A stretch of 64,000 nucleotides of DNA, taken from positions 1,612,001 to 1,676,000 of the forward strand of contig WOAB01000761.1 in the NCBI GenBank assembly GCA_027886185.1. Direction: 5' to 3'. This DNA comes from Rheum nobile. Lineage: Eukaryota > Streptophyta > Magnoliopsida > Caryophyllales > Polygonaceae. The position numbers were made by a program, and so were the translations under genes. The notes under the pieces were generated by a model. The model saw nothing but the letters and a program-made list of their open reading frames with translations. It was not told the origin of the DNA and did no database searches. Shown in pieces: positions 1 to 11,069 of the stretch (within the stretch, counting starts at the first letter, position 1; each line of letters opens with the position of its first letter).

Positions 1-179
1 CCTAGTCCACGTGAAAATGTGCACATGTAACATGTCTCATAATCTAGCATAAACCATATACATTACTAAATCAAATATTAATGTAATTTACTTTTCATAT
101 GTTTCTTGTTTTGCAAGTTCAGTGTAAAGTAAATTTGATATGAAATAATTCAAATCTAATATTCATGTCTTGCTCCGCA
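1..179. repeat. Left arm of a 179-bp perfect inverted repeat
   Basis: Base for base, this stretch is the reverse complement of 7861-8039; I compared all three lines of sequence and saw no mismatch. The pairing stops at 179/7861. On the outer side the window ends, so the left arm may be longer. No ORF, poly(A) tail or LTR terminus was seen in it. It could be a terminal inverted repeat, one side of a larger inverted duplication, or an assembly fold-back. Confidence 0.9.
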
Positions 180-770
180 AGCTTGACAAAAATATCTATC
201 AAAAATTAAAAATGGGTAAACATGCAGGTTGTAATCGTAACAAATAAAGAGGAAAATACTTATGCCTAACTAGCTTAAAAACTATCATATTCAAAATTGA
301 GTGCTCGTTTGCTGAGCATATCTCATTTTGTTGTCCTGTGGATTCAAGCCGGGGTTTCAATTCTTGGATGCAATTATGAAGCTGATCTAGGGTGGAGTTT
401 TGAATTGTTCCGGTCGTGGTCGTGATTGTGCTCGAGGTTCTTGAAGATCTCTCATTTGAAGAGGGGGCAATGTCATGGTTGAGACTCATGAAGATCTCTT
501 TTTAAAGAGGGGGCAACGTCATGGTGGTCAATTCAGCACTTCTGCAAGATTGATCATGTCTGACCCGGTTCCCGACGGCGTTTTCGTTCGATCATGCTTT
601 GCTCTCCTTTCTCCCTAGGTCGTTTAGGCTTTGTTTTTGCTTTGTTGTGATTTCCTTGCTTGTTTTGTTGATGTATTCTGCTTGGTTTGTCCGACACCGA
701 TTTACCAGCCTCTCGATTTACCCTACATTACTATGTCAGATAAGTCGAATTCTTTCCTTATAAAAAAAAT
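180..770 (+). other. Non-coding stretch ending in a LINE-like 3' tail
   Basis: From about 540 the strand is rich in T/G runs of the kind seen in plant L1-type LINE 3' UTRs. It ends in AATTCTTTCCTTAT followed by an A run at about 748-769. The same tail motif occurs in reverse at 8250-8277. Upstream, a unit of about 47 bp that begins TGAAGATCTCT is repeated once in tandem (442-488 and 489-528). No coding part of a LINE is attached, so this is at best a severely 5'-truncated insertion. The LINE assignment is inference from composition and the tail. Confidence 0.35.
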
Positions 771-1587
771 GTTTTTATTTTAAAAATTATGGGTACCTGT
801 TATGCCATTCTTAAGAGCTTTTGTCAAAAAATGAGCCTCAAACCTCCCTGACAATCTATTCCCGAGTTTACCAAAAAAAAATCAAGTCACTGAGTAAATT
901 GTTCAATGGACGCCCATGCAATGTGCATCTACATGAAGTACCAACTACTATTAATATTGATGCACATGAATCCTTATTGTCTCAAATTTCTATCAGTCAG
1001 TTCGGACATCCTTTCAAAGTTGCTCTCATACTCCTCCTTATACACAACTTGTAGTAGAAGCCTTTATGTCCAAAGACACGTGTGACAATAAATCAACCAA
1101 GGAATCTAATATTGAATTTATCAACCAAGTAGGTTGGCCACTAAATTTTATTCTCCACTGAATCAAAAGGAGAAGTAACTAAAACTCAGCGGATAACATC
1201 ATAATACAAGAAACACAGAAACATAAATTGACCAAATAAGTCGCCATATTCTATTGTAGACATAAGAAAATTCCTACTAAATTCCTCCATACACAAGATG
1301 GACAAACACACCCACACAAAAAGCCAATAATATATCGAAAGATACGAAGCAAAAAGTCAAGTACTTGTGGTGAGGGTCTCATTCTCAACTATTCTAATGC
1401 ATATATTAGCGATGCACAGGGTCAAATTTTGTACGTGCAACAAATGGAAGAAACATTTGAGGAAGAGGACAAAAAAAGGTGAGCTAGAAGCAAGGGGATT
1501 GCTGGACTAAGAAAAAAATCTCACAGGACAATGTAGAACAGTTTCTAAAAGCATGTAGCAACATCATATGCCATCTACACAAGATAT
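771..1587. other. Unassigned flank
   Basis: No gene or repeat family was recognised. Short ORFs of up to 77 codons exist but show no domain. The segment ends with TAT at 1585-1587, which matches the TAT proposed as the target duplication at the far end of the CACTA-like element. Confidence 0.4.
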
Positions 1588-1614
1588 TACTAGTACAGAT
1601 TTTCCTTTACATAA

Positions 1615-1890
1615 AGCGCTATTAAAAAGAAACGCTTAGCAAATTATTTAAAAAACCGCTAAGAAAAAAAAGTTTCTTATAATTTATTATGGATTATAAT
1701 TATCTTAGTGCTTTTTACAAAAGAGCGCTATGAGTTGCGAAATCTTTTAGCGCTTTTTTCAAAAAAATGCTATAATTTATAGAAAAAATTACATGAAAGA
1801 AACTCTAAGAGCTTTTTTTTTAAAACGCTATAATTTATATAATTTTATTTTTAAACTCTTAGTGCTTTTTTAAATAAAGCGCTATAATTA
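1615..1890. repeat. Left subterminal repeats of the CACTA-like element
   Basis: Short motifs of the form AGCGCTATAA, CCGCTAAG and TTAGCGCTTTTT recur about ten times in both orientations, separated by A/T runs. CACTA transposases of the En/Spm type bind clustered subterminal motifs, so these are candidate binding sites. The same vocabulary occurs at 11070-11285. Confidence 0.6.
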
Positions 1891-1892
1891 GG

Positions 1893-3050
1893 AGAGGCGA
1901 CACTCTCATGAAATTTCATAAAAGGAAAAACAAGGCTAATTGGCTAAATGCCGGGGAGTAGCCACACCCTTCACATCAAAAGAAAGCAGGAAGAAAATAG
2001 AGTCCGGAGGATCAGCAAGTTCATGGCAACCAAGGAGAAAACCATGAGCAAGAGTAGCGAGCGAGTCGGCGACTCGGTTGGCCTCCCGGTAGATGTGACG
2101 AAATTGGACAAACCAATCTCTATAGATAAAGCCTTGGCAACAAGAGACCAGGCTGGCAAGGGGGTGATGGGGGGTAATGGAGTTCTGCAGAAGGGATAAA
2201 ACACAACTTGAGTCTGATTCGATCATGATCTTGCGGTAGCCCTTGCCCCACGCAATGCGCATGCCGTGGAGGATGCCCCACATTTCAGCGGTCGGAACCG
2301 TACATATGCCCAGATTGCAAGCAAAACCACCGAGCCTCTGTCCCTCCACTCCTCTAAAGACGCCTCTTGCAGAGGCAATCCCACTAGGCCCGTTCACCGA
2401 GCCATCAGTATTGAGTTTGATCCAGCTATACTCAGGGGGAGCCCACGCGATGAGGTTGGTCTGTCTGGGGTGGGCCAATCTTAAACACCAAAATCTTGGC
2501 TGAGGCAAATTCCTCCACCTGTCCCAAAATGAAAATTTTGTGGTCTGTAACCGGGGAATCACTACCAAAGATGCAGCCATTACGCCACTTCAAGAGCCAT
2601 CAGATCAGGGTGGCAAAAAGGTTAGCACTGTCGAGCCCGCCAACTTCGAATTTGTAGCTCTTAGCAAGGCACTTGCTTATCCACTGATCGCCATCCACCA
2701 CAAAGAAGTCCTCTCTAGAGGTGGTTGGTAAGATGTTGTTCTAGATATTAGTCGCCAGAGTGCAGTCTCTTATAATATGAAGTTGCGTTTCCTCTCCATG
2801 ATCACAAGCTGTATAAGAGGCATCAGTATTCAGATGGCGCCTGTATCTTTGCGCATTAGTGAGGATCCGATTCTTAGACACAAGCCACAAGAAAGTGTGA
2901 ATTCTCTCCGGGACACCCAACTTCCATATGCGACTAATAGTGGTCTTCTGTTGCGTGCTGAGTTGGGGAAGGGTGGGAGCTTTAAGAAGATGATAGGCAG
3001 ACTTAACAGTGTACTCCTCTGATGTGGAGAGAGCCGAACTTATTCATCGG
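1893..3050 (-). pseudogene. LINE 3' half: zf-RVT and RNase H domains
   Basis: Read on the minus strand from 3050, the translation shows a zf-RVT region (EEYTVKSAYHLL, then IWKLGVPERIHTFLW, then a C..H..C cluster). It then shows an RNase H-like domain in a 214-codon ORF (2580-1936). Candidate acidic residues lie in KLNTDGSV, AEMWGILHG, IESDSS and REANRVADSLA. This is the usual C-terminal order of plant L1-type LINE ORF2. A stop interrupts the zf-RVT part. About 60 residues that normally precede EEYTVKSAY are missing at the junction near 3050. The matching 5' half is probably 8281-10256, split off by the inserted LTR element. Confidence 0.8.
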
Positions 3051-3148
3051 CACTATTTTATAGTGTATTTCTAGGGGTTGTTACTAGTTTTGAGGTACCA
3101 TTTGGATGGATTTAGAGCACAATTGTGGAGTTGAGAGTTAGAGACTAG

Positions 3149-5388
3149 AAGTGAAGAAATCATGGGATTTACAGAGGTTTGAAGTGCATTGAAGAGTAGA
3201 AGAACAGTGGGCTGAATTCAAATGGTTCGTTCTCTTTACTCAGATGTCCAAATAGAGTGATTCCAATTCGAGGAGTTAGATCTTGAAGTCTACTGCAAGT
3301 CCTCAAAATATGAGCGCAATCCGAGTTGGCAACGGCGCCAAACTTGATAGGCCTAAAGTCGTATGCCTAATCAAAGAAATCCTAATATACCTACTAAACA
3401 GAGTATAGCAAGCAAGTCAGGGTCGAACCCAAGGGAATCAGATTATCAATTCAAGTAATTGCAAGTCACCAACTAGGAACTAGGGGGGGTTTTGTATCGG
3501 TTTCTTAGTGACCAAGTAACAAGTAAACAAGTTCGCAAGTAAAGGTTGTGAATATGATTGGGAAAAGCGTCACACCTGACAAAGATCCACACAACAAGAG
3601 ATATGGTTGATCACTGAATTCTATTAGTCTCAAGTTCTTATCTTTCCTATAGTTGTCCTTATCCCGATCTTAGGTAACTATTAGTTCTACCAGCCCTAAT
3701 AGTACTTATTACCAAATCAAATCCGAAAACCTTCAAGACTCAATAAAGCAATAGCATTAAACCAAGGATTCAACAAGATACATGCAATAGAAACAACCCG
3801 TTACTATAACATGCAATGAACTCTCTCTCACGATGAACACTCGTAACCCGCTTATGTAAATCGTGTTTGCTACTAGATATGCAACCCGAACCCGGAATCA
3901 CAAGTCCTAGCTATATGGATAATATCAATAAACTTAGGTGATCAGTCTAGATAAATCAATAAGATTCAATAAACATTCAAGCGCAAGATAATTAATACAA
4001 CTAGATAGGAAATCGAACAAGAGTAGAAAATTCACAACCAATCAATTGAAGGCTTCAAAACGTCAAGTGCAACAATGGAGGTTTAGTTCTCCATAGGGTT
4101 TTTTAGAGTAAAACTAAGATAGGTGGCAACTATAAGTGAAGAAATCATGGGATTTACAGAGGTTTGAAGTGTATTGAAGAGTAGAAGAACAGTGGGCTGA
4201 ATTCAAATGGTTCGTTCTCTTTACTCAGATGTCCAAATGGAGTGATTCCAATTCAAGGAGTTAGATCTTGAAGTCTACTGCAAGTCCTCAAAATATGAGC
4301 GCAATCCGAGTTTGTAATCAAAAGTTATGGCATTTTTACGGAAGTGTCGCAGAAGCTGAAGAAGACACCGTCACCGCACCCCGCGGTGGGTGTCACCGCA
4401 CCCAGCAGTGGCGACGCGCTGAAGATATTTCCGAGTTTTTATTTCCCGTTTTATTTTATTTCCGAGACTTTGTTTCCAAGTTTGTTTATTTCTTTTCTTT
4501 ATTTCTGAATTATTTCCTTAGTATTTAAGTTAAGTTTAAGACTCTTTTAGAGGATCCATTCTTTAAACCTAGTTGCCACCTATCGTAATTTTACTCTCAA
4601 AAACCCTATGGAGAACTAAACCTCCATTGTTGCACTTGACGTTTTGAAGCCTTCAATTGATTGGTTGTGAGTTTTCTACTCTTGTTCGATTTCCTATCTA
4701 GTTGTATTAATTCTCTTGCGCTTGAATGTTTATTGAATCTTATTGATTTATCTAGACTGATCACCTAAGTTTATTGATATTATCCATATAGCTAGGACTT
4801 GTGATTCCGGGTTCGGGTTACATATCTAGTAGCAAACACGATTTACATAAGCGGGTTGCGAGTGTTCATCGTGAGAGAGAGTTAATTGCATGTTATAGTA
4901 ACGGGTTGTTTCTATTGCATGTATCTTGTTGAATCCTTGGTTGAATGCTATTGCTTTATTGAGTCTTGAAGGTTTTCGGATTTGATTTGATAATAAGTAC
5001 TATTAGGACTGGTAGAACTAATAGTTATCTAAGATCGGGATAAGGACAACTATAGGAAAGATAAGAACTTGAGACTAATAGAATTCAGTGATCAACCATA
5101 TCTCTTGTTGTGTGGATCTTTGTCAGGTGTGACGCTTTTCCCAATCATATTCACAACCTTTACTTGCAAACTTGTTTACTTGTTACTTGGTCACTAAGAA
5201 ACCGATACAACCCCCCCCCCCCCCCCCCCCCCCTAGTTCCTAGTTGGTGACTTGCAATTACTTGAATTGATAATCTGATTCCCTTGGGTTCGACCCTGAC
5301 TTGCTTGCTATACTCTGTTTAGTAGGTATATTAGGATTTCTTTGATTAGGCATACGACTTTAGGCCTGTCAAATTTGGCGCCGTTGCC
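3149..5388. repeat. Palindromic, duplicated 5' LTR
   Basis: A block of about 179 bp occurs twice in direct orientation (3149-3327 and 4134-4312). Between the copies, 3328-4132 is the reverse complement of 4570-5388, the LTR 3' half plus part of the tRNA-Asp PBS. The order is therefore LTR block A, inverted [LTR end + partial PBS], block A again, then the rest of the LTR and the true PBS. The arms are about 805 and 819 bp with scattered mismatches, around a spacer of about 440 bp. A template switch or self-integration during reverse transcription would produce this arrangement. Confidence 0.85.
5211..5233 (+). repeat. Poly(C) tract, 23 bases
   Basis: An uninterrupted run of 23 C lies in the LTR. 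The inverted LTR copy has only about seven G at the corresponding point (3484-3490), so the run has expanded in one arm or contracted in the other. Confidence 0.95.
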
Positions 5389-5393
5389 GGGGA
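5376..5393 (+). other. Primer binding site, tRNA-Asp type
   Basis: TGGCGCCGTTGCCGGGGA is complementary to the 3' end of plant tRNA-Asp, the primer commonly used by Athila/Tat-type Ty3/gypsy elements. It lies directly after the LTR and about 105 bp before the gag-like start codon. A truncated inverted copy (GGCAACGGCGCCA) sits at 3328-3340. Confidence 0.85.
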
Positions 5394-5499
5394 ATCAAAA
5401 TTTTTGTTTTTGTGTTTTTGTTTGTTACCAACTTTCGTGTGGACCTATCTTACGGTCCACACTCGTGCTACTGATTTCTTTTTTTTCTTTGATACAGAA

Positions 5500-6675
5500 A
5501 TGGAGTTATGGGGAGAGCCGCGATATGACCCATACTCCTACTCATACACTCCAGGGTGGAGAGATCACCCCAATTCGAGTTATGGGTACCAGCAATACCC
5601 TCCATATGGTCATGACTACCTGGAGTTCTACTCGGAGCCACAATCGTTCTACCAGCAGGGTACTCCACGGCAGTACAATCCGGCCTATGAGCATAGACTA
5701 CCAGTGTCCGATCCAAGTTCCCACATGTCGATCGAGGATTTAATTCAATCTCTTACGCAAAGCATGATCCAACATGAACAAGAGATGGATTCCAGGTTCC
5801 AGAATTTAGGGAATCAAATGGAGCACTTGACTCAAGAAATTAGCAGAATAGAGACCATGATGTGAGCAAAACAACTATTTCACCCAGTAGTGCACCAGAG
5901 AGAGGATGTCTTTTCAATGACCCTCCAGAGTACTGAGCAGCAGCATGTCGCTCCCTTAGCTGAAAGGGAAGAGCAAATCAGCGAGACAGATGTAGAATAC
6001 AGCGGGATGTCTGCAGAAGAAACCTACGACCTCGGTCCACCCACTGAGGAGATGGGCATTCCAGATGATGTTTTGAACCAAGTTGTGCTCTCTGAAGACG
6101 ATTATTTTTTGGAACTGGAAGAATGCCGTGACCGCGGTAAAGAGGGCCGCGACCGCGGAAAAGACCCTAGTGCCCAAGACCCTCCCGCAGCTGCATATGA
6201 CACATATGTGCGCCCCAATTTTTCTCTACTCAGTTCATTGAAACTTCCTACACCCTGTCCCGAGGCTCTAAAGGACACCAGAAATGTGGAGAACGACAAG
6301 GATCCATTTGAAACCTTCAGAACCTGCGAGGCAAACACTCCTTTGTTCAAACTGGCAAACAGTACCCCTCACTGCACAGAAGTTTTAAGGGCGCTGCGCA
6401 AGATCAAAAAGAAACCAAAAGGGAAACACAAGAAGGAAACCGTGATTCCAAAGACAAATTTCTATAAGCTGGATACGGGGCAGAATAAGCATACAACCCC
6501 TGGGATGTTGGGTAGACCGTATCTGAAGATGGCAAGTGCATTCATGAATATGAACATCGGTCCAACCATCAGCAAGTGCACAAGCATGGGGGAAAGACTC
6601 AACATGGAGCACACAAAGAGGCATCGCCCTGATATAGACCCCAAGAGTTCAATTGCTTTGAGCAACCCAAGTTAA
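5500..6675 (+). pseudogene. gag-like ORF with protease-domain remnant, one in-frame stop
   Basis: The frame runs from ATG 5500 to TAA near 6675 (about 392 codons) and is broken by a single TGA at 5863-5865. The N-terminal part is rich in Tyr, Pro and Gln, followed by a short helical Gln/Glu segment (MIQHEQEMDSRFQNL). The middle contains a charged repeat-like stretch (RDRGKEGRDRGK). Near the C-terminus, GMLGRPYLKMASAFMNMNIG resembles the conserved LGRPFL..A segment at the end of retropepsin domains of plant gypsy elements. A full protease with its catalytic D-S/T-G was not seen. The protein probably packages or helps mobilise a non-autonomous element. Neighbours are the PBS upstream and the PPT-like region downstream. 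Confidence 0.6.
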
Positions 6676-7860
6676 GTGGGAGAATACCAAGTCAAGCCAT
6701 GACAATAACTAAGGCGTTGTCCGGGAGGCAACCCGGGGTATGTTTTTCTTTCTTTGCTTTTGCTTTGCTTTTGTTTTGGTGTGTTTTGTTTTTGTTTTTC
6801 TTTGTTTCTGACTAACCTATAGGGAGGAGACCCTATGCTTATTGAAGAAGGTGATTACCACCATTGTAAGTCTCTCATGTCCCTGCACTAGTCAACCCCC
6901 CGAAAAAACCTTAAACGGGGGGACAAAAAAAAAGATGTTCTACCGAAGGCCAGCTGTCCAGAGTTACCCATGGAGATGGTGCGCATCATGTTGTCACGAA
7001 GGAGACATTAGCCCTACACATTATTTGGCAACGATGATGGCCCTACAGTCGATAGTTGAAGAGGAGGAACACCAGGGCCCACACCACGAACACATCTGGG
7101 CCCATTTTTTTTGTTCATTGAAGGCCGTGCAGCCTCGAATTCTTTGATATACCACTATTCACCAAAGTGGTTTCCTTTTGGTTGCACGGTAGGAGAAGAT
7201 TATTGATTAAGAAGATCCCACGCAACACCAGGGACCTGAGCGTTCATTGTTTTACCGCCAACAACAACGTACGTCTCCAAGCCAACTCAGCGGCGTTTGT
7301 GAGTTATTTTTTGCTCTTCCCTGTGCTTCTATTCTTTTGTCTTTCATTACATTGAGGACAATGCAATGTTTAAGTATGGGGGAGGGTTCTATACTTGCTA
7401 AGTCGTTAAGAAGAAGAAAAAATGAAAAGAGCCAAAAATTTGAAAAAAGGCTAAAATAGAAATCCTGGGATAGGTCGAAAACCCGAAAGGGCGGCCTAGG
7501 CAATAAGCAGGTGGCTTGGACCAGCATTAGGCTGGGGTAATATGAGGTCAAGAGTGATGTGAGCATATGTGAGCCCATCTATAGAAAAATGAAATGAGTG
7601 GCTTGGTGAAAACCCGAAAGGGCGCCTTGGCAAAATTAGAGAAAAGAAGAAGATTGATTTTTAGGAATCATCATTTTACCTGGCGTGGCGACATAAGAAG
7701 AGGTGATATAAGGAGGATTCGGGTAGGTCACTCTAGGAGGCATAAGAAGATAGATGGGAGATTAGGATTAGAACTTATTCACTCTATGGTGTTCGGGATA
7801 AGCTTGGGGGAAGTACTCTGCTTTCCTTTTAGCTCTGGTGTGTGGTGTTGTATTATTGTA
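6676..7860 (+). other. 3' untranslated region of the Athila-like element
   Basis: Landmarks typical of the region between coding part and 3' LTR in this lineage are visible. There is a GGGAGGCAACCCGGGG block near 6726, a pyrimidine-rich stretch, ATTGAGGACAATGCAA near 7350, and a purine tract TATGGGGGAGGG near 7375. A module GAAAACCCGAAAGGGCG occurs twice (about 7478 and 7608). Small ORFs here have no recognisable domain. Confidence 0.5.
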
Positions 7861-8039
7861 TGCGGAGCAAGACATGAATATTAGATTTGAATTATTTCAT
7901 ATCAAATTTACTTTACACTGAACTTGCAAAACAAGAAACATATGAAAAGTAAATTACATTAATATTTGATTTAGTAATGTATATGGTTTATGCTAGATTA
8001 TGAGACATGTTACATGTGCACATTTTCACGTGGACTAGG
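7861..8039. repeat. Right arm of the 179-bp perfect inverted repeat
   Basis: This is the exact reverse complement of 1-179. Homology stops at its left edge (7860 does not pair with 180). On the right it could continue beyond the window, because position 8040 would pair with a base left of position 1. It starts where the Athila-like element loses recognisable sequence, so its arrival may have removed the missing 3' LTR. Confidence 0.9.
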
Positions 8040-8280
8040 CCTAAATGCCCAACTCGAGAAATGCAATATCAACCAAAAATGTGGAGCTAGATGGAGGCCT
8101 ACATTTTATTTATCACTTGTTCAAGCTTGCATCACAAGCTTTGTGTTGTTCTGATGAGAATATCCTCCTACATGGGCATATTTAATAGGCTAGGTTGTTG
8201 CGCAAGCATGCAAAAAAAATCAATATTTTAATTTTATTTGGTTAATAGGTTTTTTTTTTATATAAGGAAAGAATTAGTCC
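8040..8280. other. Unassigned spacer with reverse poly(A)-type tail
   Basis: No gene was seen. At 8250-8277 the minus strand reads AATTCTTTCCTTATAT followed by an A run, the same LINE-type tail motif as at 748-769 on the plus strand. Confidence 0.4.
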
Positions 8281-10256
8281 AAACCAAACATCAGTCCAAA
8301 GACGCACCTGTTGACCATTAACCACATTCCACTTCACACCTTTGCACACCATCTCTTGTATAGAAGTTAGGATATTGCGCCAGGTATAGGAGGGGCGTCT
8401 TTTATTTAACTGAGCAATCTCATAGCCTTCCAGTCTAAGGCCATATTTAGCTTTCATAATACTTCCCCACAGACCACCCATATGGTTGATAAAACGCCAA
8501 CCCAATTTGCCCAATGTGGTAAGATTCATCTCCTTCGCACTCCTCAGTCCCAAGCCTCCATGAGTTTTCGAGGCGCAGATATCTTTCCAGGCAACCAAGT
8601 GCATCTTCTTTGTACCAGATTGGTCCCCACCAGACAAAAGAACGGCAGATCTTATCAAGGTCCTTACAGACTCCCACGGGGATCAGAGCCGAGTTCATGG
8701 TATAGGATGGTAATGTGGAGAGGACAACCCGAGTGAGCATAATGAGGCCTACAAAACTCAGGGTCATGGACTTCTAGCCCGCCAGTCTGGCATTTGCCTT
8801 GTTGAAGAGATCTGAGAAGGTCGTCTTAGACACTCTCTCGTGAAGGATCGGCATACCGAGGTAGTTTCCCAGGTTTCTAGTTACATCAAAGTCGCGGATC
8901 TGTTCCAGGGATGTTGCGAAGTCACGCGAGACGTTTGAGGAGATGAAGATTCGCGACTTTTCCTTACTTATCTTTTGACCAGACGACAAGCAGAAAGTAT
9001 TAAGGCACATCATCACTACCCTCATTTGGGCACTAGAGGCCTCTGCTAGGAGAATGATGTCATCAACAAACATTAAGTGGGAGAGTTTTGGTGCACCGCG
9101 ACAAACAGAGACCGGCTTCCAAGCTCCATCTTCCACTTCCTTGTGAGTAAGATGACTCAGGCGTTCCATACACATAGCAAACAGGTACGGAGAGATCGAG
9201 TCCCCTTGCCTGAGACCTCGACAAGGTAGGAACTCGTCAGTCATCTCCCCATTCTAGAGGAGTCTCATAGATGTGGTAGAGATGCATTCACCAATCCACT
9301 AATTCCAGCAGGGGGAAGCCAGCGTCCTCCAAGGTATCCAAGACGAAGTCCTAACGGACTCGATCATAGGCTTTCTCTAAATCGAGCTTAAGGAGCATCC
9401 ACTTCCTTTCTCCTTTCTTGGATTGCATTGAGTGCACCACCTCTTGGAGGATGACAACATTATCCATAATAGATCTTTCCGGCAGGAAGCTACTCTGGCC
9501 ATGTGTTCCAAGGACACCTGATCAGATATCCATTCATTTGTGTCATCCTTCAACGAGCTTATTTTATTTTGTCTCCGGTGAACCACCGTACTGACATGGA
9601 AAAATTTGGTGTTACGATCCCCCAAATTTATCCAATCCTGCCTGGATTTCTGGAACCACAACAATTCTTCTTGTTCAAGGGTAATATCCAGTTCAGCTCT
9701 CAGCTCGCCTTCAAGCTGCCTCAGGTTTGCGTTAGGCCTCCGATCAAAGGCTTTTTGAATACCCTGCAACCTGGCTAGGAGATCCGCCTTGCGGATATGG
9801 ATATTCCCAAAGGTCTTCTTATTCTAACTCAGTAACTCGTCTCGAAGAATGGCAAGCGCTTCACAGGGATCCGTCATGGAATTCTAGTTTTTCTTGACAA
9901 AGTCCATAAATTGGGGGTGATAGATCCAAGCTACTTCAAAGCGGAATGGCCTCTTACTTCTGTTAATACGTTCTGAGGGAGACATGACAAGGAGAAGAGG
10001 ATTGTGGTCCAAGCAGATGTCGGGCAGGTGATGAACGGAAGCTTCTTCCCAGGCTAAGCGTCCAGCAAGGATAGTGAAGACCCTGTCAAGTCTCTTAGCC
10101 ACTCTCATTGCATCCAAAGTGCCTCTGCTCCAGGTAAACGACAGGCCCATAAAGCCCATGTCGATGAGGTTGAGAAAGTTCACCCATTCCGCGAACACCA
10201 GGGAGTCTGGGGACACAATATTGGCTCCACCCTGTCTCTTTTCCTATAATAAGTTG
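8281..10256 (-). pseudogene. LINE 5' half: endonuclease end and reverse transcriptase
   Basis: On the minus strand, 10216-9884 encodes the C-terminal part of an APE-type endonuclease (FTWSRGTLDAMRVAKRLDRV, later DHNPLLL). 9769-9377 encodes the linker (QEELLWFQKSRQDWINLGDRNTKFFH, shown here only in part). 9244-8774 encodes reverse transcriptase (LRQGDSISPYLFAMCMERLS, then FVDDIILLAEA with the catalytic DD). The following ORFs run to VRLWTDVWFG near 8290. Frame changes and stops separate the pieces, so the element is dead, and the endonuclease N-terminus is absent. The zf-RVT and RNase H domains that should follow lie at 1893-3050. Confidence 0.85.
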
Positions 10257-10339
10257 TAGAAAAACCTTTATAAAAGATATAAGTTTAAACATTATGTAGA
10301 AGCAATTGAATGTTGATTGTTTACCATTGATTCTTCCAG

Positions 10340-10631
10340 GGTTTAGGTATCAGCCTGACCAAGTTAGGGCATTTGGGATGCTTGCTGGAGGTTCAAGGAT
10401 TACTCCAATGTTCCAAGTAAATACTTGATGCCTTCTTTTTTTCCGTTGCTTTTTCTTCTTCAGTAACATTTAACTCTTTTTTAGAATTATTTGGGGTTAA
10501 ACGGAAGCTCATCAGCTCTTATTTTGTGAAACCGCATTCAGGTTGCTAGGGCCATTCATGAAAACCCAGAAGACAAAACAAAGGTGCATCTTATTTATGT
10601 CAATGTGACATATGAAGACATTCTTTTGAAG
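10340..10631 (+). pseudogene. CBR1-like fragment: Two captured exons of NADH-cytochrome b5 reductase
   Basis: Exon 10340-10416 is preceded by TTCTTCCAG and followed by GTAAAT. It encodes FRYQPDQVRAFGMLAGGSRI and then TPMFQ. Exon 10542-10631 is preceded by ATTCAG and followed by GTATCT. It encodes VARAIHENPEDKTKVHLIY and then VNVTYEDILLK. These match the FAD/NAD-binding region of plant NADH-cytochrome b5 reductase, where the family has GMLAGGSGITPMFQ; the G of SGI is R here. The phases join cleanly. No further exons or start are present. The fragment lies inside the CACTA-like element, so it reads as a transduplicated gene piece. Confidence 0.85.
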
Positions 10632-11069
10632 GTATCTGCTCTACCCTCACTCTGTCCAGTATATGCTTATATTTATGCATGTGTGCCCATCTGCGCACCT
10701 TTGCATGATGTCCTTATGAGCATGTGACTGTTAAACAACATATGTTAGTTTGTAAAACTCACCCTTATGAACTCTATTACTAGTTTAATATTTTTTTGTA
10801 CAGGTAGAGCTAATGGTCAACTTTGGTTGAGACTGACTGAACTTTGTGGCTCACAAATAAGGCTTCCAATCTGAATTGAACTCTTTCCTTTTCTAGTGCA
10901 AAATGTATATATGTACTAAACAGTCTGAACTACCACATGGCGGTGGCAACATTTCTTTTTTGTATTGTAAAGTGTTTGTATGATTACAATGTTATATATA
11001 TCGACTGTTGTTGATTAGATGGGTTACTGGATGGTACTGGTCTAGTGGAGAATATATTCTTTTTCTGTA

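Larger units (their letters stand above)
3060..7860 (+). mobile_element. Athila-like Ty3/gypsy element, non-autonomous, rearranged
   Basis: A primer binding site complementary to the 3' end of tRNA-Asp lies at 5376-5393. It follows a long AT-rich LTR (about 4134-5375) and precedes a gag-like ORF with a protease remnant (5500-6675). Next come a non-coding 3' region with a GTTGTCCGGGAGGCAACCCGG palindrome-like block near 6716 and purine tracts of polypurine-tract type (TATGGGGGAGGG near 7375 and GCTTGGGGGAAG near 7802). There is no RT, RNase H or integrase. No 3' LTR was found before the inverted-repeat arm at 7861. The 5' LTR is duplicated and partly inverted (see 3149-5388). Confidence 0.65.

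Noticed and set aside
199..489. 96-codon Ser/Thr-rich minus-strand ORF
   Set aside because: It is low complexity (Thr runs), lies partly over a 47-bp tandem duplication, and shows no domain or leader.
1936..2503. Plus-strand ORFs opposite the LINE RNase H region
   Set aside because: They overlap a clear minus-strand RNase H domain and have no features of their own.
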